The position numbers and the translations under genes are program-made. DNA of 64,000 bases, from contig JAPSLP010000021.1 in assembly GCA_031180665.1 (NCBI GenBank), forward strand, positions 27,648-91,647, read 5' to 3'. The DNA is from Cupriavidus sp. GTDB lineage: Bacteria > Pseudomonadota > Gammaproteobacteria > Burkholderiales > Burkholderiaceae. The notes beneath the pieces are model-generated. The model ran no database searches. It was not told the DNA's origin and saw only the letters and a list, made by a program, of their open reading frames with translations. Each line of letters starts with the position of its first letter. Positions within the stretch are counted from its first letter, which is position 1. Of the stretch, positions 1 through 9,458 are shown piece after piece.

Positions 1-152
1 TTGTCCTTGGCCAGCGACGACGGTTGGAACTCGTTGTCGATCCACTTCTTCGCCTCGGCTTCTCCCGCCCAGGCGGCATGGCCGCAGGCGAGCGCGGCGG
101 CCACCGCCACCAGCTTCACCGCGAGCCTTGCCTGTTGCTTCAGCGCTGTCAT
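1..152 (-). CDS. glpV: Glycerol ABC transporter substrate-binding protein, N-terminal fragment
   Basis: Only the first 50 or so codons lie in the window; the gene runs off the left edge. The peptide begins MTALKQQARLAVKLVAVAAA and continues with a hydrophobic stretch ending AAWA before GEAEAKKW, a typical Sec signal peptide with cleavage near residue 29. It is the last gene of the minus-strand cluster glpS-T-P-Q-U-V, and in Rhizobium-type glycerol importers the periplasmic binding protein is encoded exactly here, after the small protein GlpU. By position it should capture glycerol in the periplasm and deliver it to the GlpP/GlpQ channel. The signal peptide is seen directly; the assignment to GlpV rests on context. 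Confidence 0.75.
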   Translation of the reverse strand, partial: MTALKQQARLAVKLVAVAAALACGHAAWAGEAEAKKWIDNEFQPSSLAKD

Positions 153-243
153 CGATGTCTCCTCGAATGGTCCTTCCCGATAGCGTTGCGGGTCGCGGCC
201 GGGGAAGGATTGAGCCGCGCTACCTGCGAATACCGACCAACGT

Positions 244-270
244 CACCCAAAGCACCCAATGCACCCAATG
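244..270. repeat. Three 9-bp tandem repeats (CACCCAAWG)
   Basis: Units CACCCAAAG, CACCCAATG and CACCCAATG lie head to tail in the 172-bp gap between glpU and glpV. A fourth degraded unit follows. No function is apparent; it is one of several short tandem repeats in gaps of this window. Confidence 0.6.
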
Positions 271-324
271 CATCCCGAACCGCAGCAAAACCGCCCGGAC
301 ATGAGCCTCGACACTGTCCGGGGT

Positions 325-648
325 TCACCCCTTGCGCATCACCAGCGCCAGCACCGCCATCGACAGCACGAAGCTGATCCACACCGATGGCTCTTCCGGC
401 AGCGAAAACCAGTTCATCATCGCCTCGCCCAGGCCGACCCACGCGAGGTTGATCCATGCCGCGCACATCAGGCCGATAAACAGCCGGTCGCCGCGCGTGG
501 TGGCGATCGGCAGCCAGCCCTTGCGCAGGCGCGTCGGCGAGCGCAGCTCCCAGATCGTCATGCCGATCAGCATCAGCACCACGCAGACGAAGAACACCGC
601 GACCGGCGTGGTCCACACCATCCAGCCGAACATGGCCGTCGTTTCCAT
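325..648 (-). CDS. glpU: Small inner-membrane protein of the glycerol importer (DUF2160 type)
   Basis: A 107-residue protein with three hydrophobic segments: residues about 7-33 (including VAVFFVCVVLMLIGMTIW), about 56-75, and about 88-103, ending in VMRKG. It matches in size and place the small membrane protein GlpU (DUF2160) found between permease and binding-protein genes of glycerol ABC operons. Its exact role is unknown; in Rhizobium it belongs to the operon needed for glycerol use. The start chosen is the ATG of METTAM; a second ATG five codons on (MFGW) is possible. A run of nine G residues on the coding strand sits just upstream and may act as the ribosome site. It lies 13 bp after glpQ, so is probably cotranscribed. 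Confidence 0.8.
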   Translation of the reverse strand: METTAMFGWMVWTTPVAVFFVCVVLMLIGMTIWELRSPTRLRKGWLPIATTRGDRLFIGLMCAAWINLAWVGLGEAMMNWFSLPEEPSVWISFVLSMAVLALVMRKG

Positions 649-650
649 CG

Positions 651-659
651 CCCCCCCCC
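651..659. repeat. Homopolymer C9 (G9 on the coding strand) before glpU
   Basis: Nine identical bases lie between the glpQ stop and the glpU start, in the place of the ribosome-binding site. Such tracts are prone to slippage and also to sequencing error. Confidence 0.6.
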
Positions 660-661
660 GC

Positions 662-1475
662 TCAGACGCGGCCCATCGCGAAGCCCTTCGCGATGTAGTG
701 CCGCACGAACCAGATCACGATGCCGCCGGGAACGATAGTCAGCACGCCCGCCGCGGCCAGCACGCCCCAGTCCATGCCGGAAGCGGACACCGTGCGCGTC
801 ATCGTCGCGACGATCGGCTTGGCGTCCACCGAGGTCAGCGTGCGCGCCAGCAGCAGCTCGACCCAGCTGAACATGAAGCAGAAGAACGCCGCGACGCCGA
901 CACCGGCCTTGATCAGCGGCAGGAAGATCGCCAGGAAAAAGCGCGGGAAGGAATAGCCGTCGACATAGGCGGTCTCGTCGATCTCGCGCGGCACGCCGGA
1001 CATGAAGCCCTCCAGGATCCACACCGCCAGCGGCACGTTGAACACCAGGTGCGCGAGCGCGACGCCCAGGTGCGTGTCCATCAGCCCGACGCTGGTATAG
1101 AGCTGGAAGAACGGCAGCAGGAACACCGCCGGCGGCGTCATCCGGTTGGTCAGCAGCCAGAAGAACACATGCTTGTCGCCGATGAACTGGTAGCGGGAGA
1201 AGGCATACGCAGCGGGCAGCGCCACGGTGACCGAGATCACGGTGTTCAGCGCGACATAGATCAGCGAGTTGATATAGCCGGAGTACCACGACGAATCGGT
1301 GAAGATGGTGCGGTAATGCTCCAGCGTGAATTGCGCCGGCCATAGCGACAGCGTCGACAGGATCTCGTCGTTGGTCTTGAACGACATGTTGAGCATCCAG
1401 TAGATCGGCAGAATCGCAAAGACCAGATAGACCAGCAGAAAGGCGGCGCGCCACCAGCCGCCGCGCGAGGCCGGG

Positions 1476-1483
<8 letters not shown>
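662..1483 (-). CDS. glpQ: Glycerol ABC transporter permease, MalG-type
   Basis: A 273-residue binding-protein-dependent permease with about six membrane spans. The cytoplasmic EAA-like loop that docks on the ATPase is visible as EIDETAYVDGYSFPRFF followed by IFLPLIKAGV. Together with GlpP it would form the transmembrane channel for glycerol. The start overlaps the end of glpP by 8 bp, and GGAGG lies upstream of the ATG, fixing the start. The family (MalG-like sugar permeases) is certain; glycerol as substrate is inferred from the operon, which contains GlpU and sits beside glpR, glpK and glpD. Confidence 0.88.
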
Positions 1484-2353
<870 letters not shown>

Positions 2354-2357
<4 letters not shown>

Positions 2358-3490
2358 CGGACCAGCTCCTCGTCGACGTAATAGCAGGTATGGCGGTGGA
2401 AGACCGAGAACCACGCGGTCTCGCCGGGGCGCAGCGCCGCGGCCTCGTCGCCGAGCCGGGCGCGCAGCAGCGCAGAAGCCTCGGTACCGTCGGTGCCGCC
2501 GGTGCGGCCGGTGTCCTCGTCCTGCAGGCGCGCGGCGGCGATCCAGTAGGTGCCGATGTCCTGCGCGCGCTCGATCACCGCGGGCACCGCCTGCCCGTCG
2601 TCGGGCCGCGCGAGCCGCAGGTATTCGGGCCGCACGCCGATCTTGAACGTGCCGGCCGCCTGCAGACGCTGCGCGATGGCCTCGTCCGCCGGCGGTGCAT
2701 AGCGACGGCCGGCCAGTTCGATCCAGCCGTCGCGCCAGCGCGCCGGCAGGAAATTCATGCCGGGCGAGCCGATGAAGTGCCCCACGAATGTATGGGCGGG
2801 CCGCTCGAACAGCGCATCGGCGGTGCCGACCTGCACCGCCTTGCCGCGCGACATCACCACCACCTGATCGGCGAAGGTCAGCGCCTCGGTCTGGTCGTGT
2901 GTCACATAGATCAGCGTCAGATGGAATTGGCGGTGGATCTCCTTGAGCTTGCGCCGCAGCTGCCATTTCAGGTGCGGGTCGATCACCGTCAACGGCTCGT
3001 CGAACAGGATGGCGGCGACGTCGTGGCGCACCAGCCCGCGTCCCAGCGAGATCTTCTGCTTGGCATCGGCCGACAGCCCGCTGGCCTGGCGATCGAGCAC
3101 GGCCGACAGGTCCAGCATCTCGGCCACCTGCCCCACCCGCTCGCGCACCTGCGCCGCCGGCACGCCGCGGTTGCGCAGCGGAAAGGCCAGGTTCTGGCCG
3201 ACGGTCATGGTGTCGTAGATCACCGGGAACTGGAACACCTGCGCGATATTGCGCTCCTGGGGCGAGTGGCCGGTGACATCGCGGCCGTCGAACGACACGG
3301 TGCCCTGCGACGGCCGCAGCAGTCCCGAGATGCAGTTCAGCAGCGTGGTCTTGCCGCAGCCCGACGGCCCCAGCAGCGCATAGGCGCCGCCGTCGTCGAA
3401 GGTGAAGCGCAGCGGCAGCAGCGCGTAATCCTCGTCGCTACGCGGATTGGGCCCGTACGCATGGGCCAGATCCAGGTCGATGCGGGCCAT
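2354..3490 (-). CDS. glpT: Glycerol ABC transporter ATPase subunit 2 (degenerate signature motif)
   Basis: A 378-residue MalK-type ATPase starting MARIDLDLAHAYG. The Walker A motif is GPSGCGKTT near residue 45, Walker B is AILFDEPLTVID, and the switch histidine is present in YVTHDQTEA. The ABC signature, normally LSGGQ, is instead LSADAKQKISLGRG. The C-terminal third is the MalK-like TOBE/OB region. It lies 4 bp after glpS and overlaps glpP by 4 bp. The degenerate signature is complementary to the altered switch loop of GlpS, so the two ATPases probably make one complete and one defective ATP site. Name follows the Rhizobium glpSTPQUV scheme; this glpT is not the antiporter GlpT of E. coli. 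Confidence 0.87.
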
Positions 3491-3494
3491 GGTC

Positions 3495-4670
3495 TCAGTT
3501 CCCCCGCCCGTTGGCGGGCCGCAGATGCCCGCGGCGCGGCGCGCGGATGCAGCGGCCCTGCGCATCGAACAGATAGAGCTGCGACGGATCGAGCCGGATC
3601 GTCACTGTCTCGCCCAGCGCCAGCTCCAGCACGCCGGGCACCTGGGCCACCAGATTGCCGACCGCGGTATCGACGTGCACGAAGGTATCGGAGCCGGACA
3701 GCTCGGCCAGCGCGACCCGCCCCGGCAGCGGCACGCCTTCGCGAGCCCGCGGCGCGCCGGCGGCGAGCTCGTCGTGCCGGTCCGATACGCCATCGAGCCA
3801 CAGCATGCCGGCGCGCACGCCGACGGTGACCGGGCCGGCATAGCCTTGCAGCGCATCGCCGGCGCCGCCCATATCCTGCGCGCCGTCGTCCGGGCGCAGC
3901 GCCACCTCGATGCCGTCGGCCAGATGCACGGCCGCGTCGCGCCACTGGCCGGCGACGAGGTTCATCGGCGGATCGCTGAAGGCGCGCGCCACGCGCAGCG
4001 ACCCGGGATAGTGGAAAACCTCGGCCGTCGGCCCGTATTGCAGCAGCTCGCCGGCATCGAGCACGGCGGTATGGCCGCCGAGCAGCAGCGCCTCGGCCGG
4101 CTCCGTGGTCGCGTAGATCACGGTGGCGTCGCCCTGCGCGAACAACTGGGCCAGCTCCTCGCGCAGTTCCTCGCGCAGCTTGTAGTCCAGGTTGACCAGC
4201 GGCTCGTCGAGCAGCATCAGCGGCGCGCCCTTGGCCAGCGCCCGCGCCAGCGCGACGCGCTGCTGCTGGCCGCCGGAGAGTTCGGCCGGATGGCGCTCGA
4301 GCAGATGGTCGATATGCAAGCGCGCGGCCAGCGCCCGCACGTGCCGCTCGAGATCCGCCGCACCGCGCAGCCGCAACGGTGAGGCGATATTGTCGAACAC
4401 GGTCAGCGACGGGTAATTGATGAACTGCTGGTAGACCATCGACACATTGCGCTGGCGTACCGGCATGCCGGTCACGTCGGCGTCGTCGACCAGCACGCGG
4501 CCGGCGCTGGGACGATCGAGCCCGGCCATCACCCGCATCAGCGAGGTCTTGCCCGCCTGGGTCGCCCCGAGCAGGATCGTCACCGCGCCCGGAACCGGCG
4601 CCAGCGACATCGGATAGAGATGGACCTGCGAACCTGCCTGCTGCGCGATGCCTTCCAGTCTGAGCTGCAT
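3495..4670 (-). CDS. glpS: Glycerol ABC transporter ATPase subunit 1 (altered switch loop)
   Basis: A 391-residue MalK-type ATPase beginning MQLRLEGIAQQ. Walker A is GATQAGKTS, the signature LSGGQQQRVALARAL is intact, and Walker B is LMLLDEPLVNLD. The switch loop, usually THDQxEA, reads YATTEPAEALLLGG, so the catalytic histidine is replaced. Its C-terminal half is the MalK regulatory region. A longer frame upstream exists, but GGAG lies before this ATG and the gene abuts the regulatory gap to glpR, so this start is preferred. First gene of the glycerol importer operon; presumably repressed by GlpR. Confidence 0.88.
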   Translation of the reverse strand: MQLRLEGIAQQAGSQVHLYPMSLAPVPGAVTILLGATQAGKTSLMRVMAGLDRPSAGRVLVDDADVTGMPVRQRNVSMVYQQFINYPSLTVFDNIASPLRLRGAADLERHVRALAARLHIDHLLERHPAELSGGQQQRVALARALAKGAPLMLLDEPLVNLDYKLREELREELAQLFAQGDATVIYATTEPAEALLLGGHTAVLDAGELLQYGPTAEVFHYPGSLRVARAFSDPPMNLVAGQWRDAAVHLADGIEVALRPDDGAQDMGGAGDALQGYAGPVTVGVRAGMLWLDGVSDRHDELAAGAPRAREGVPLPGRVALAELSGSDTFVHVDTAVGNLVAQVPGVLELALGETVTIRLDPSQLYLFDAQGRCIRAPRRGHLRPANGRGN

Positions 4671-4877
4671 CCGGTCTCCGTCAGGGTTGCGCTGCCCGGC
4701 GCGCGGCATGGTTCGGCCCGAAGTCAGGTCGCGGGATCAGCGGACACAGGGCGGGACGCAAAAGGGAATACCGGCGCGCATCGATTGCTTGCTTGCTCGT
4801 TTTAGTAAAGAAGCGAACAAAAAACAATAGTGCAATGCGTCATTTGTTTTCGTTTTTGTTTGAACTAGAATCCCGGC
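4671..4877. promoter_or_regulatory. Divergent glpS/glpR control region with GlpR-like half sites
   Basis: The gap turns AT-rich between 4795 and 4875, unlike its surroundings. An imperfect inverted repeat, TGCTCGTTT at 4794-4802 and AAGCGAACA at 4811-4819, resembles the two half sites of the E. coli GlpR operator (about 8 of 10 positions each) but with roughly 10 bp inserted between them. A further TTTTCGTTT lies near 4847. A promoter toward glpR is suggested by TTGTTT at 4844-4849 and TAGAAT at 4866-4871. Operator assignment is inference. Confidence 0.5.
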
Positions 4878-5645
4878 ATGACGCTCAATCCCCGCCAGAC
4901 CGCTCTTCTGGAAGAAGTCCGCAGCCAGGGTTTCGCTTCCATCGAAGAGCTAGCACGCAAGTTCGGCGTGACCCTGCAAACGGTCCGGCGCGACGTCAAT
5001 CTGCTGGCGGAGAACGGCATGCTGGCGCGCTTTCACGGCGGCGTGCGGATGGACGGCTCGACCACCGAGAACATCGCCTATCGCCAGCGCCAGTTGCTCA
5101 ACGCCGAAGGCAAGGCGCGCATTGCGCGCGCGGTGGCCGCCGCGGTGCCGGAGGGCTGCTCGCTGATCCTGAACATCGGCACCACGGTCGAGGAAATCGC
5201 CCGCGCGCTGGTGCATCATCGTGGCCTGCGCGTGATCACCAACAACCTGCACGTCGCCAATATCCTGGCCGACAACCAGGACTGCGAGGTCATCGTCGCC
5301 GGCGGCGTGCTGCGTTCGCGCGACCGCGGCATCGTCGGCGAGGCGACGGTGGAGTTCATCGGCCAGTTCAAGGTCGATATCGGGCTGATCGGCATCTCGG
5401 GAATCGAGGCCGACGGCACGCTGCGCGATTTCGATTTCCGCGAGGTCAAGGTCGCGCGCACCATCATCGAGCATTCGCGCGAGGTCTGGCTGGCCGCGGA
5501 TGCGACCAAATTCAACCGGCAGGCGATGGTCGAGCTGGCGCACCTGTCGCAGATCGACCGGCTCTTCACCGACGAGCCCTTGCGGGCGCCGTTCGAGCAG
5601 ATCGTTGCGGACAGCGGGGTGAAGTGTGTGGTGGCGGGGGAATAA
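4878..5645 (+). CDS. glpR: DeoR-family transcriptional repressor of glycerol genes
   Basis: A 255-residue DeoR-family regulator. The N-terminal winged helix-turn-helix is seen as MTLNPRQTALLEEVRSQGF, SIEELARKFGVTLQTVRRDV and HGGVRMDG; the rest is the sugar-phosphate-sensing DeoRC domain with GGVLRSRDRGIVGE. In this family GlpR binds glycerol 3-phosphate and is released from DNA. It is divergent from glpS and lies near glpK and glpD, which supports the role. The first methionine fits the family N-terminus. No ribosome site precedes the ATG, and a -10-like TAGAAT ends only 6 bp before it, so the message may be leaderless. Confidence 0.88.
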   Translation: MTLNPRQTALLEEVRSQGFASIEELARKFGVTLQTVRRDVNLLAENGMLARFHGGVRMDGSTTENIAYRQRQLLNAEGKARIARAVAAAVPEGCSLILNIGTTVEEIARALVHHRGLRVITNNLHVANILADNQDCEVIVAGGVLRSRDRGIVGEATVEFIGQFKVDIGLIGISGIEADGTLRDFDFREVKVARTIIEHSREVWLAADATKFNRQAMVELAHLSQIDRLFTDEPLRAPFEQIVADSGVKCVVAGE

Positions 5646-5657
5646 GGGCCGCAGCTG

Positions 5658-5823
5658 CCCTCTCCCCGACCCCTGTCCCGCTGGCGGGAAAGGGGAGCTC
5701 GGATTGCGCGCGCTGCCGGTGTTCCCGACCTCTGCCGCGAGCACGGCAGAGGCAGTCGGTCTGCCGGTGCAGACGGTGTTCTGCCCTGTCCCGCTCGCGG
5801 GACAGGGGCGGGCGACAGGGCAG
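5658..5823. repeat. REP-like palindromic repeat cluster (CCCTSTCCCGC family)
   Basis: Three palindromes fill the gap between glpR and purU, which are convergent. One is at 5672-5696 around CCCGC-TG-GCGGG, one is CCTCTGCCG...CGGCAGAGG at 5729-5752, and one is a perfect 11-bp stem CCCTGTCCCGC/GCGGGACAGGG at 5784-5807, enclosed by CTGCCCTGTC (5781) and GACAGGGCAG (5814-5823). The same core recurs at 60228 and 60292. They may terminate both genes. Confidence 0.75.
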
Positions 5824-5832
5824 CGGCGCTCG

Positions 5833-6699
5833 TTACTTGAAGACGACCGTCTTGTGCCCGTTCAGCAGGATGCGATGTTCCGCATGCCACTTGACCGCGC
5901 GCGCCAGCGCCACGCATTCGACGTCGCGGCCGACCGCGGTCAGCTGGTCCGGGTCCATGCTGTGGTCCACGCGCTCGATCTCCTGCTCGATGATCGGGCC
6001 CTCGTCGAGGTCGGCGGTCACATAGTGGGCCGTCGCGCCGATCAGCTTGACGCCGCGATCGTGCGCCTGGTAGTAGGGCTTGGCGCCCTTGAAGCTGGGC
6101 AGGAAGGAATGGTGGATATTGATCGCGCGGCCTTCGAGCTTGCGGCACAGGTCGTTCGACAGCACCTGCATGTAGCGCGCCAGCACGACCAGGTCGATCT
6201 TCTGGTCCTGCACCACCTCGAACACCTTGGCCTCCTGCGCGGCCTTCTGCTCGGCCGACGCGTTCATCAGCGGCAGATGGAAGAACGGAATGTCGTAGGA
6301 CGCGGCCAGCTGGTAGAAATCGCGGTGGTTCGACACGATCGCGGCGATCTCGACCGGCAGCTGCCCGCTCTTGGCGCGGAACAGCAGGTCGTTCAGGCAA
6401 TGGCCGATGCGCGACACCATGATCATCACGCGCGGCTTGATCGCGGCATCGAACAGCTCCCACTGCATCGAGAACTGCTCGCCGACCGGCGCGAACGCGC
6501 TCTTGAGCGTGGCCAGCTCCGGGCCGCCCGGGGCCGCGGTGAAATGCACGCGCATGAAGAAGCGGCCGGTGTACTCGTCACCGTACTGGTCCGAATCGAC
6601 GATATTGCAGCCGTGCTGGAACAGCAGTCCCGAAACGGCGTGCACGATGCCCGGTTGATCGGGGCACGAAATGGTCAGAATAAAGCCTGGATTGCTCAT
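5833..6699 (-). CDS. purU: Formyltetrahydrofolate deformylase
   Basis: A 288-residue cytoplasmic enzyme that hydrolyses 10-formyl-tetrahydrofolate to formate and tetrahydrofolate, supplying formate for PurT and balancing one-carbon units. Residues 1-85 form an ACT domain (FILTISCPDQPGIVHAVSG). The catalytic formyltransferase-like domain follows, with the INIHHSFLPSFKG motif containing the conserved histidine and ATAHYVTADLDEGPIIEQ containing the catalytic aspartate. Length equals that of E. coli PurU (280) plus a few residues. Monocistronic by appearance: the Nudix gene upstream ends before a hairpin at 6752-6787. Confidence 0.95.
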   Translation of the reverse strand: MSNPGFILTISCPDQPGIVHAVSGLLFQHGCNIVDSDQYGDEYTGRFFMRVHFTAAPGGPELATLKSAFAPVGEQFSMQWELFDAAIKPRVMIMVSRIGHCLNDLLFRAKSGQLPVEIAAIVSNHRDFYQLAASYDIPFFHLPLMNASAEQKAAQEAKVFEVVQDQKIDLVVLARYMQVLSNDLCRKLEGRAINIHHSFLPSFKGAKPYYQAHDRGVKLIGATAHYVTADLDEGPIIEQEIERVDHSMDPDQLTAVGRDVECVALARAVKWHAEHRILLNGHKTVVFK

Positions 6700-6751
6700 C
6701 GTTGGTGTTCTCTGGAGGGGGCGCGTCCGGCGGGCCTGCCGCCGTGCAGGG

Positions 6752-6787
6752 CGCTGTACTGGGCGCCGTACGGGGCCCAGTACAGCG
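6752..6787 (-). terminator. Perfect 12-bp hairpin after the Nudix gene
   Basis: CGCTGTACTGGG at 6752-6763 and CCCAGTACAGCG at 6776-6787 pair perfectly around a 12-nt loop. It lies 9 bp past the stop of the minus-strand Nudix gene and upstream of purU. No run of U follows, so it may be a Rho-assisted terminator or processing structure. Confidence 0.5.
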
Positions 6788-6795
6788 AGATCGCG

Positions 6796-7662
6796 CTAGT
6801 CGGCGAAGCCCGGTACCGGCGGCGCCCAGCCTCGCCGGCGCAGCGCACAGAGCGTCACCAGCGTGGCGTCGAGCGTCATCGCGCCATCCGCCATGATAGC
6901 AAGCGCGGCGTCCGGCCCCACCAGCCGGTGCTCGGCGACCTCGCCGTCGCGGTTGTGCGGCACGAAGTCGGCGGGCAGTTCGAGGTCGTACAGATAGACC
7001 GTTTCCCACTGCACGCCCTCGTCGATTTCGCGCAGGACCTGCACCGCGCCATGGGCCTGCGCCTGCGCCGCGAGCCACGGCGCAATGCCCGATTCCTCGT
7101 CGCACTCGCGTACCAGCGTCGCCAGCGGATCGCTGCCGTGCGGCATGCCGCCGGCGACCAGGTTGTCCCACATGCCGGGATCGACGGCCTTGCTCTCGCT
7201 TCGCCGTGCGATCCACAGCGCGCGCTGCCCGGCCACGATGCCGTTCATGTGCGAGGCGAAGGTCAGCAGCCCGAAATAGCGCGCGGCGGCGCGTTCGATC
7301 GTCGCGAAGGCCGGATGCGCGAGCGCCGGCGTGACCGCGAACGGCTCGTCGCGCCAGCCGCGCAGCAGGTTATGCGCGGCCAGCCGGCGGGCCAGCCTGT
7401 CCAGCGCCGCGCTGCGCACCTCGAAGCCATGCAGGTCGGGCAGCAGCGCTGCCGCGTCACCGCTCTCGGCGCCGAGCACGGCGAAGTCGATGCCTTCCGC
7501 CCCTTGCAGCGCGCGCAGCGTCTGCGCATGCCGGCGCGGCAGCCAGCCGACCTGCCGGCCTTCCACGGTCAGCCGCAGATGCCGTGCGGGATCGAAACGC
7601 GAGCGCGCCGTCAGGTTGGCGGCAATGCGTTGGGCAAGGTCGGGGGGATGGGACATCGGCAT
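6796..7662 (-). CDS. Nudix hydrolase with N-terminal DUF4743-like domain
   Basis: About 288 residues. The first 130 ([29 protein letters not shown]) resemble DUF4743, which precedes the Nudix domain in the thiamin-pyrophosphokinase-like Nudix family (yeast YJR142W, said to remove oxidised thiamin diphosphate). The Nudix box is [20 protein letters not shown] followed by SGI: the RExxEExG core is intact, but the first glutamate of the canonical box is serine, as is usual in this subfamily. Two ATG codons, at 7662 and 7656, compete and neither has a strong ribosome site. Divergent from glpK with a 68-bp gap. Substrate unknown. Confidence 0.82.
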   Translation of the reverse strand: MPMSHPPDLAQRIAANLTARSRFDPARHLRLTVEGRQVGWLPRRHAQTLRALQGAEGIDFAVLGAESGDAAALLPDLHGFEVRSAALDRLARRLAAHNLLRGWRDEPFAVTPALAHPAFATIERAAARYFGLLTFASHMNGIVAGQRALWIARRSESKAVDPGMWDNLVAGGMPHGSDPLATLVRECDEESGIAPWLAAQAQAHGAVQVLREIDEGVQWETVYLYDLELPADFVPHNRDGEVAEHRLVGPDAALAIMADGAMTLDATLVTLCALRRRGWAPPVPGFAD

Positions 7663-7730
7663 ATTGGCGCCCGGCAAGGGCGTCCCTTGTACGAAAACAC
7701 GGAATCAATGACATCAGCAGGATGGCAGCC

Positions 7731-9305
7731 ATGACCGACAGCACGACGCCAGCGCGCGGCGAATATATCCTGGCGCTAGACCAGGGCACCAGCAGTTCGC
7801 GTGCAATCCTGTTCGACCATGCCGGCAGCGTGGTCCGGATCGCCCAGCGCGAGTTCCGGCAATATTACCCGCAGCCCGGCCATGTCGAGCACGACCCCTA
7901 CGAGATCTGGCAATCGCAGCTGGCGGTCGCGCACGAGGTGCTGAACGGCGCCGGCGTGTCGGCCGACCGGATCCGCGCGATCGGCATCACCAATCAGCGC
8001 GAGACCGCGGTGCTGTGGGACCGCCGCACCGGCGAGCCGGTCGGCCGCGCGCTGGTCTGGCAGGACCGCCGTACCGCGCCGATGTGCGAGGCGCTGCAGC
8101 GCGACGGCCACGGCGAGCGCTTCCGCGCCAAGACAGGCCTGGTCATCGACGCCTATTTCTCCGGCACCAAGCTGCGCTGGATGCTGGACCACTACGACGG
8201 CGCGCGCGAACGGGCTGCGCGCGGCGAGCTGGCCTTCGGCACGGTCGACAGCTGGCTGATCTGGCAACTGACCGATGGCGCGCGGCACGTCACCGACGTC
8301 TCCAACGCGTCGCGCACGATGCTGTTCAACATCCACGCATTCCGCTGGGACGACGAACTGCTGGCGCTGCTCGACATTCCGCGCAGCCTGTTGCCCGAAG
8401 TGGTGCCGTCCAGCGGCGAGGTCGCGCGCACCGCGCAGCGCGTGTTCGGCGCCGAACTGCCGATCGCCGGCATCGCGGGCGACCAGCAGGCGGCCACGTT
8501 CGGCCAGGCCTGCCTGTCGCCGGGCATGGCGAAGAACACCTATGGCACCGGTTGCTTCCTGCTGATGAATACCGGTTCGGCGCCGGTGGTGTCGCAGAAC
8601 CGGCTGCTGACGACGATCGGCTGGCAGCTCGGCCCGGGCTCCGGCGGCTCGGCGCAAGCCAGCACCCAATACTGCCTCGAAGGCGGCGTCTTCATGGGCG
8701 GCGCGACGATCCAGTGGCTGCGCGACGGCCTGCAGATCATCCAGAGCGCGCCGGAGGTCGAGCCGCTGGCGCGGCAATGCGACGACACCGGCGGCGTGGT
8801 GTTGGTCCCCGCCTTCGCCGGCCTCGGCGCGCCGCACTGGGACGCGTTTGCGCGCGGCACGCTGATCGGCATCACGCGCGGCACCGGCCGTCCGCAAATC
8901 GCGCGCGCCGCGCTCGAGGCGATCGCGCTGCAAAGCGTCGACGTGCTGGACGCCATGCAGAAGGACGCCGGCATCGCGCTGGCCGAGCTGCGCGTCGACG
9001 GCGGCGCCTCGCGCAGCGACCTGCTGATGCAGATGCAGGCCGATCTGCTCGGCACGGCGGTCGTGCGTCCGCGCGTCACCGAAACCACGGCGCTGGGGGC
9101 GGCCTATCTCGCGGGCCTGGCCTGTGGCTTCTGGCGCGATCAGCAGGAACTGGCCGGCCAATGGCAGATCGAACAGCGTTTCGAGCCGCGGCTGTCGGCC
9201 GATGCGCGCGAGAGCCAGCTGGCGCGCTGGCATCGCGCGGTGGAGCGCGCGCGGGACTGGGCGCGCGAGGATCCCGCATCCGCCACTGCGTCGGCGGCCA
9301 GCTGA
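7731..9305 (+). CDS. glpK: Glycerol kinase
   Basis: A 524-residue FGGY-family kinase converting glycerol and ATP to sn-glycerol 3-phosphate. Diagnostic stretches are [16 protein letters not shown] near the N-terminus, the glycerol-binding [10 protein letters not shown] and [19 protein letters not shown], and [12 protein letters not shown] lies 8 bp before the chosen ATG (MTDSTTP); a second ATG three codons upstream is possible. It is followed by glpD after a 153-bp gap containing tandem repeats, and sits about 3 kb from the importer operon, so uptake, phosphorylation and oxidation of glycerol are encoded together. Expected to be controlled by GlpR, though no operator was found directly upstream. 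Confidence 0.96.
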   Translation: MTDSTTPARGEYILALDQGTSSSRAILFDHAGSVVRIAQREFRQYYPQPGHVEHDPYEIWQSQLAVAHEVLNGAGVSADRIRAIGITNQRETAVLWDRRTGEPVGRALVWQDRRTAPMCEALQRDGHGERFRAKTGLVIDAYFSGTKLRWMLDHYDGARERAARGELAFGTVDSWLIWQLTDGARHVTDVSNASRTMLFNIHAFRWDDELLALLDIPRSLLPEVVPSSGEVARTAQRVFGAELPIAGIAGDQQAATFGQACLSPGMAKNTYGTGCFLLMNTGSAPVVSQNRLLTTIGWQLGPGSGGSAQASTQYCLEGGVFMGGATIQWLRDGLQIIQSAPEVEPLARQCDDTGGVVLVPAFAGLGAPHWDAFARGTLIGITRGTGRPQIARAALEAIALQSVDVLDAMQKDAGIALAELRVDGGASRSDLLMQMQADLLGTAVVRPRVTETTALGAAYLAGLACGFWRDQQELAGQWQIEQRFEPRLSADARESQLARWHRAVERARDWAREDPASATASAAS

Positions 9306-9320
9306 ACGCGTTTGGCCCCA

Positions 9321-9380
9321 ACCGCCAGTCATCGCCAGTCATCGCCAGTCACCGCCAGTCACCGCCAATCACCGACGATC
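9321..9380. repeat. Six 10-bp tandem repeats (AYCGCCAGTC) between glpK and glpD
   Basis: Units read ACCGCCAGTC, ATCGCCAGTC twice, ACCGCCAGTC, ACCGCCAATC and ACCGACGATC. The 10-bp period is close to one helical turn. It occupies the untranslated leader region of glpD. A shorter CCGCCGACGAC repetition follows to about 9412. Confidence 0.75.
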
Positions 9381-9458
9381 CCTGACGACCCGCCGACGAC
9401 CCGCCGACGCGCCGAAGAACCGCCACCACCGACCCGATTCGCACCGCTCTTCCTTGCC

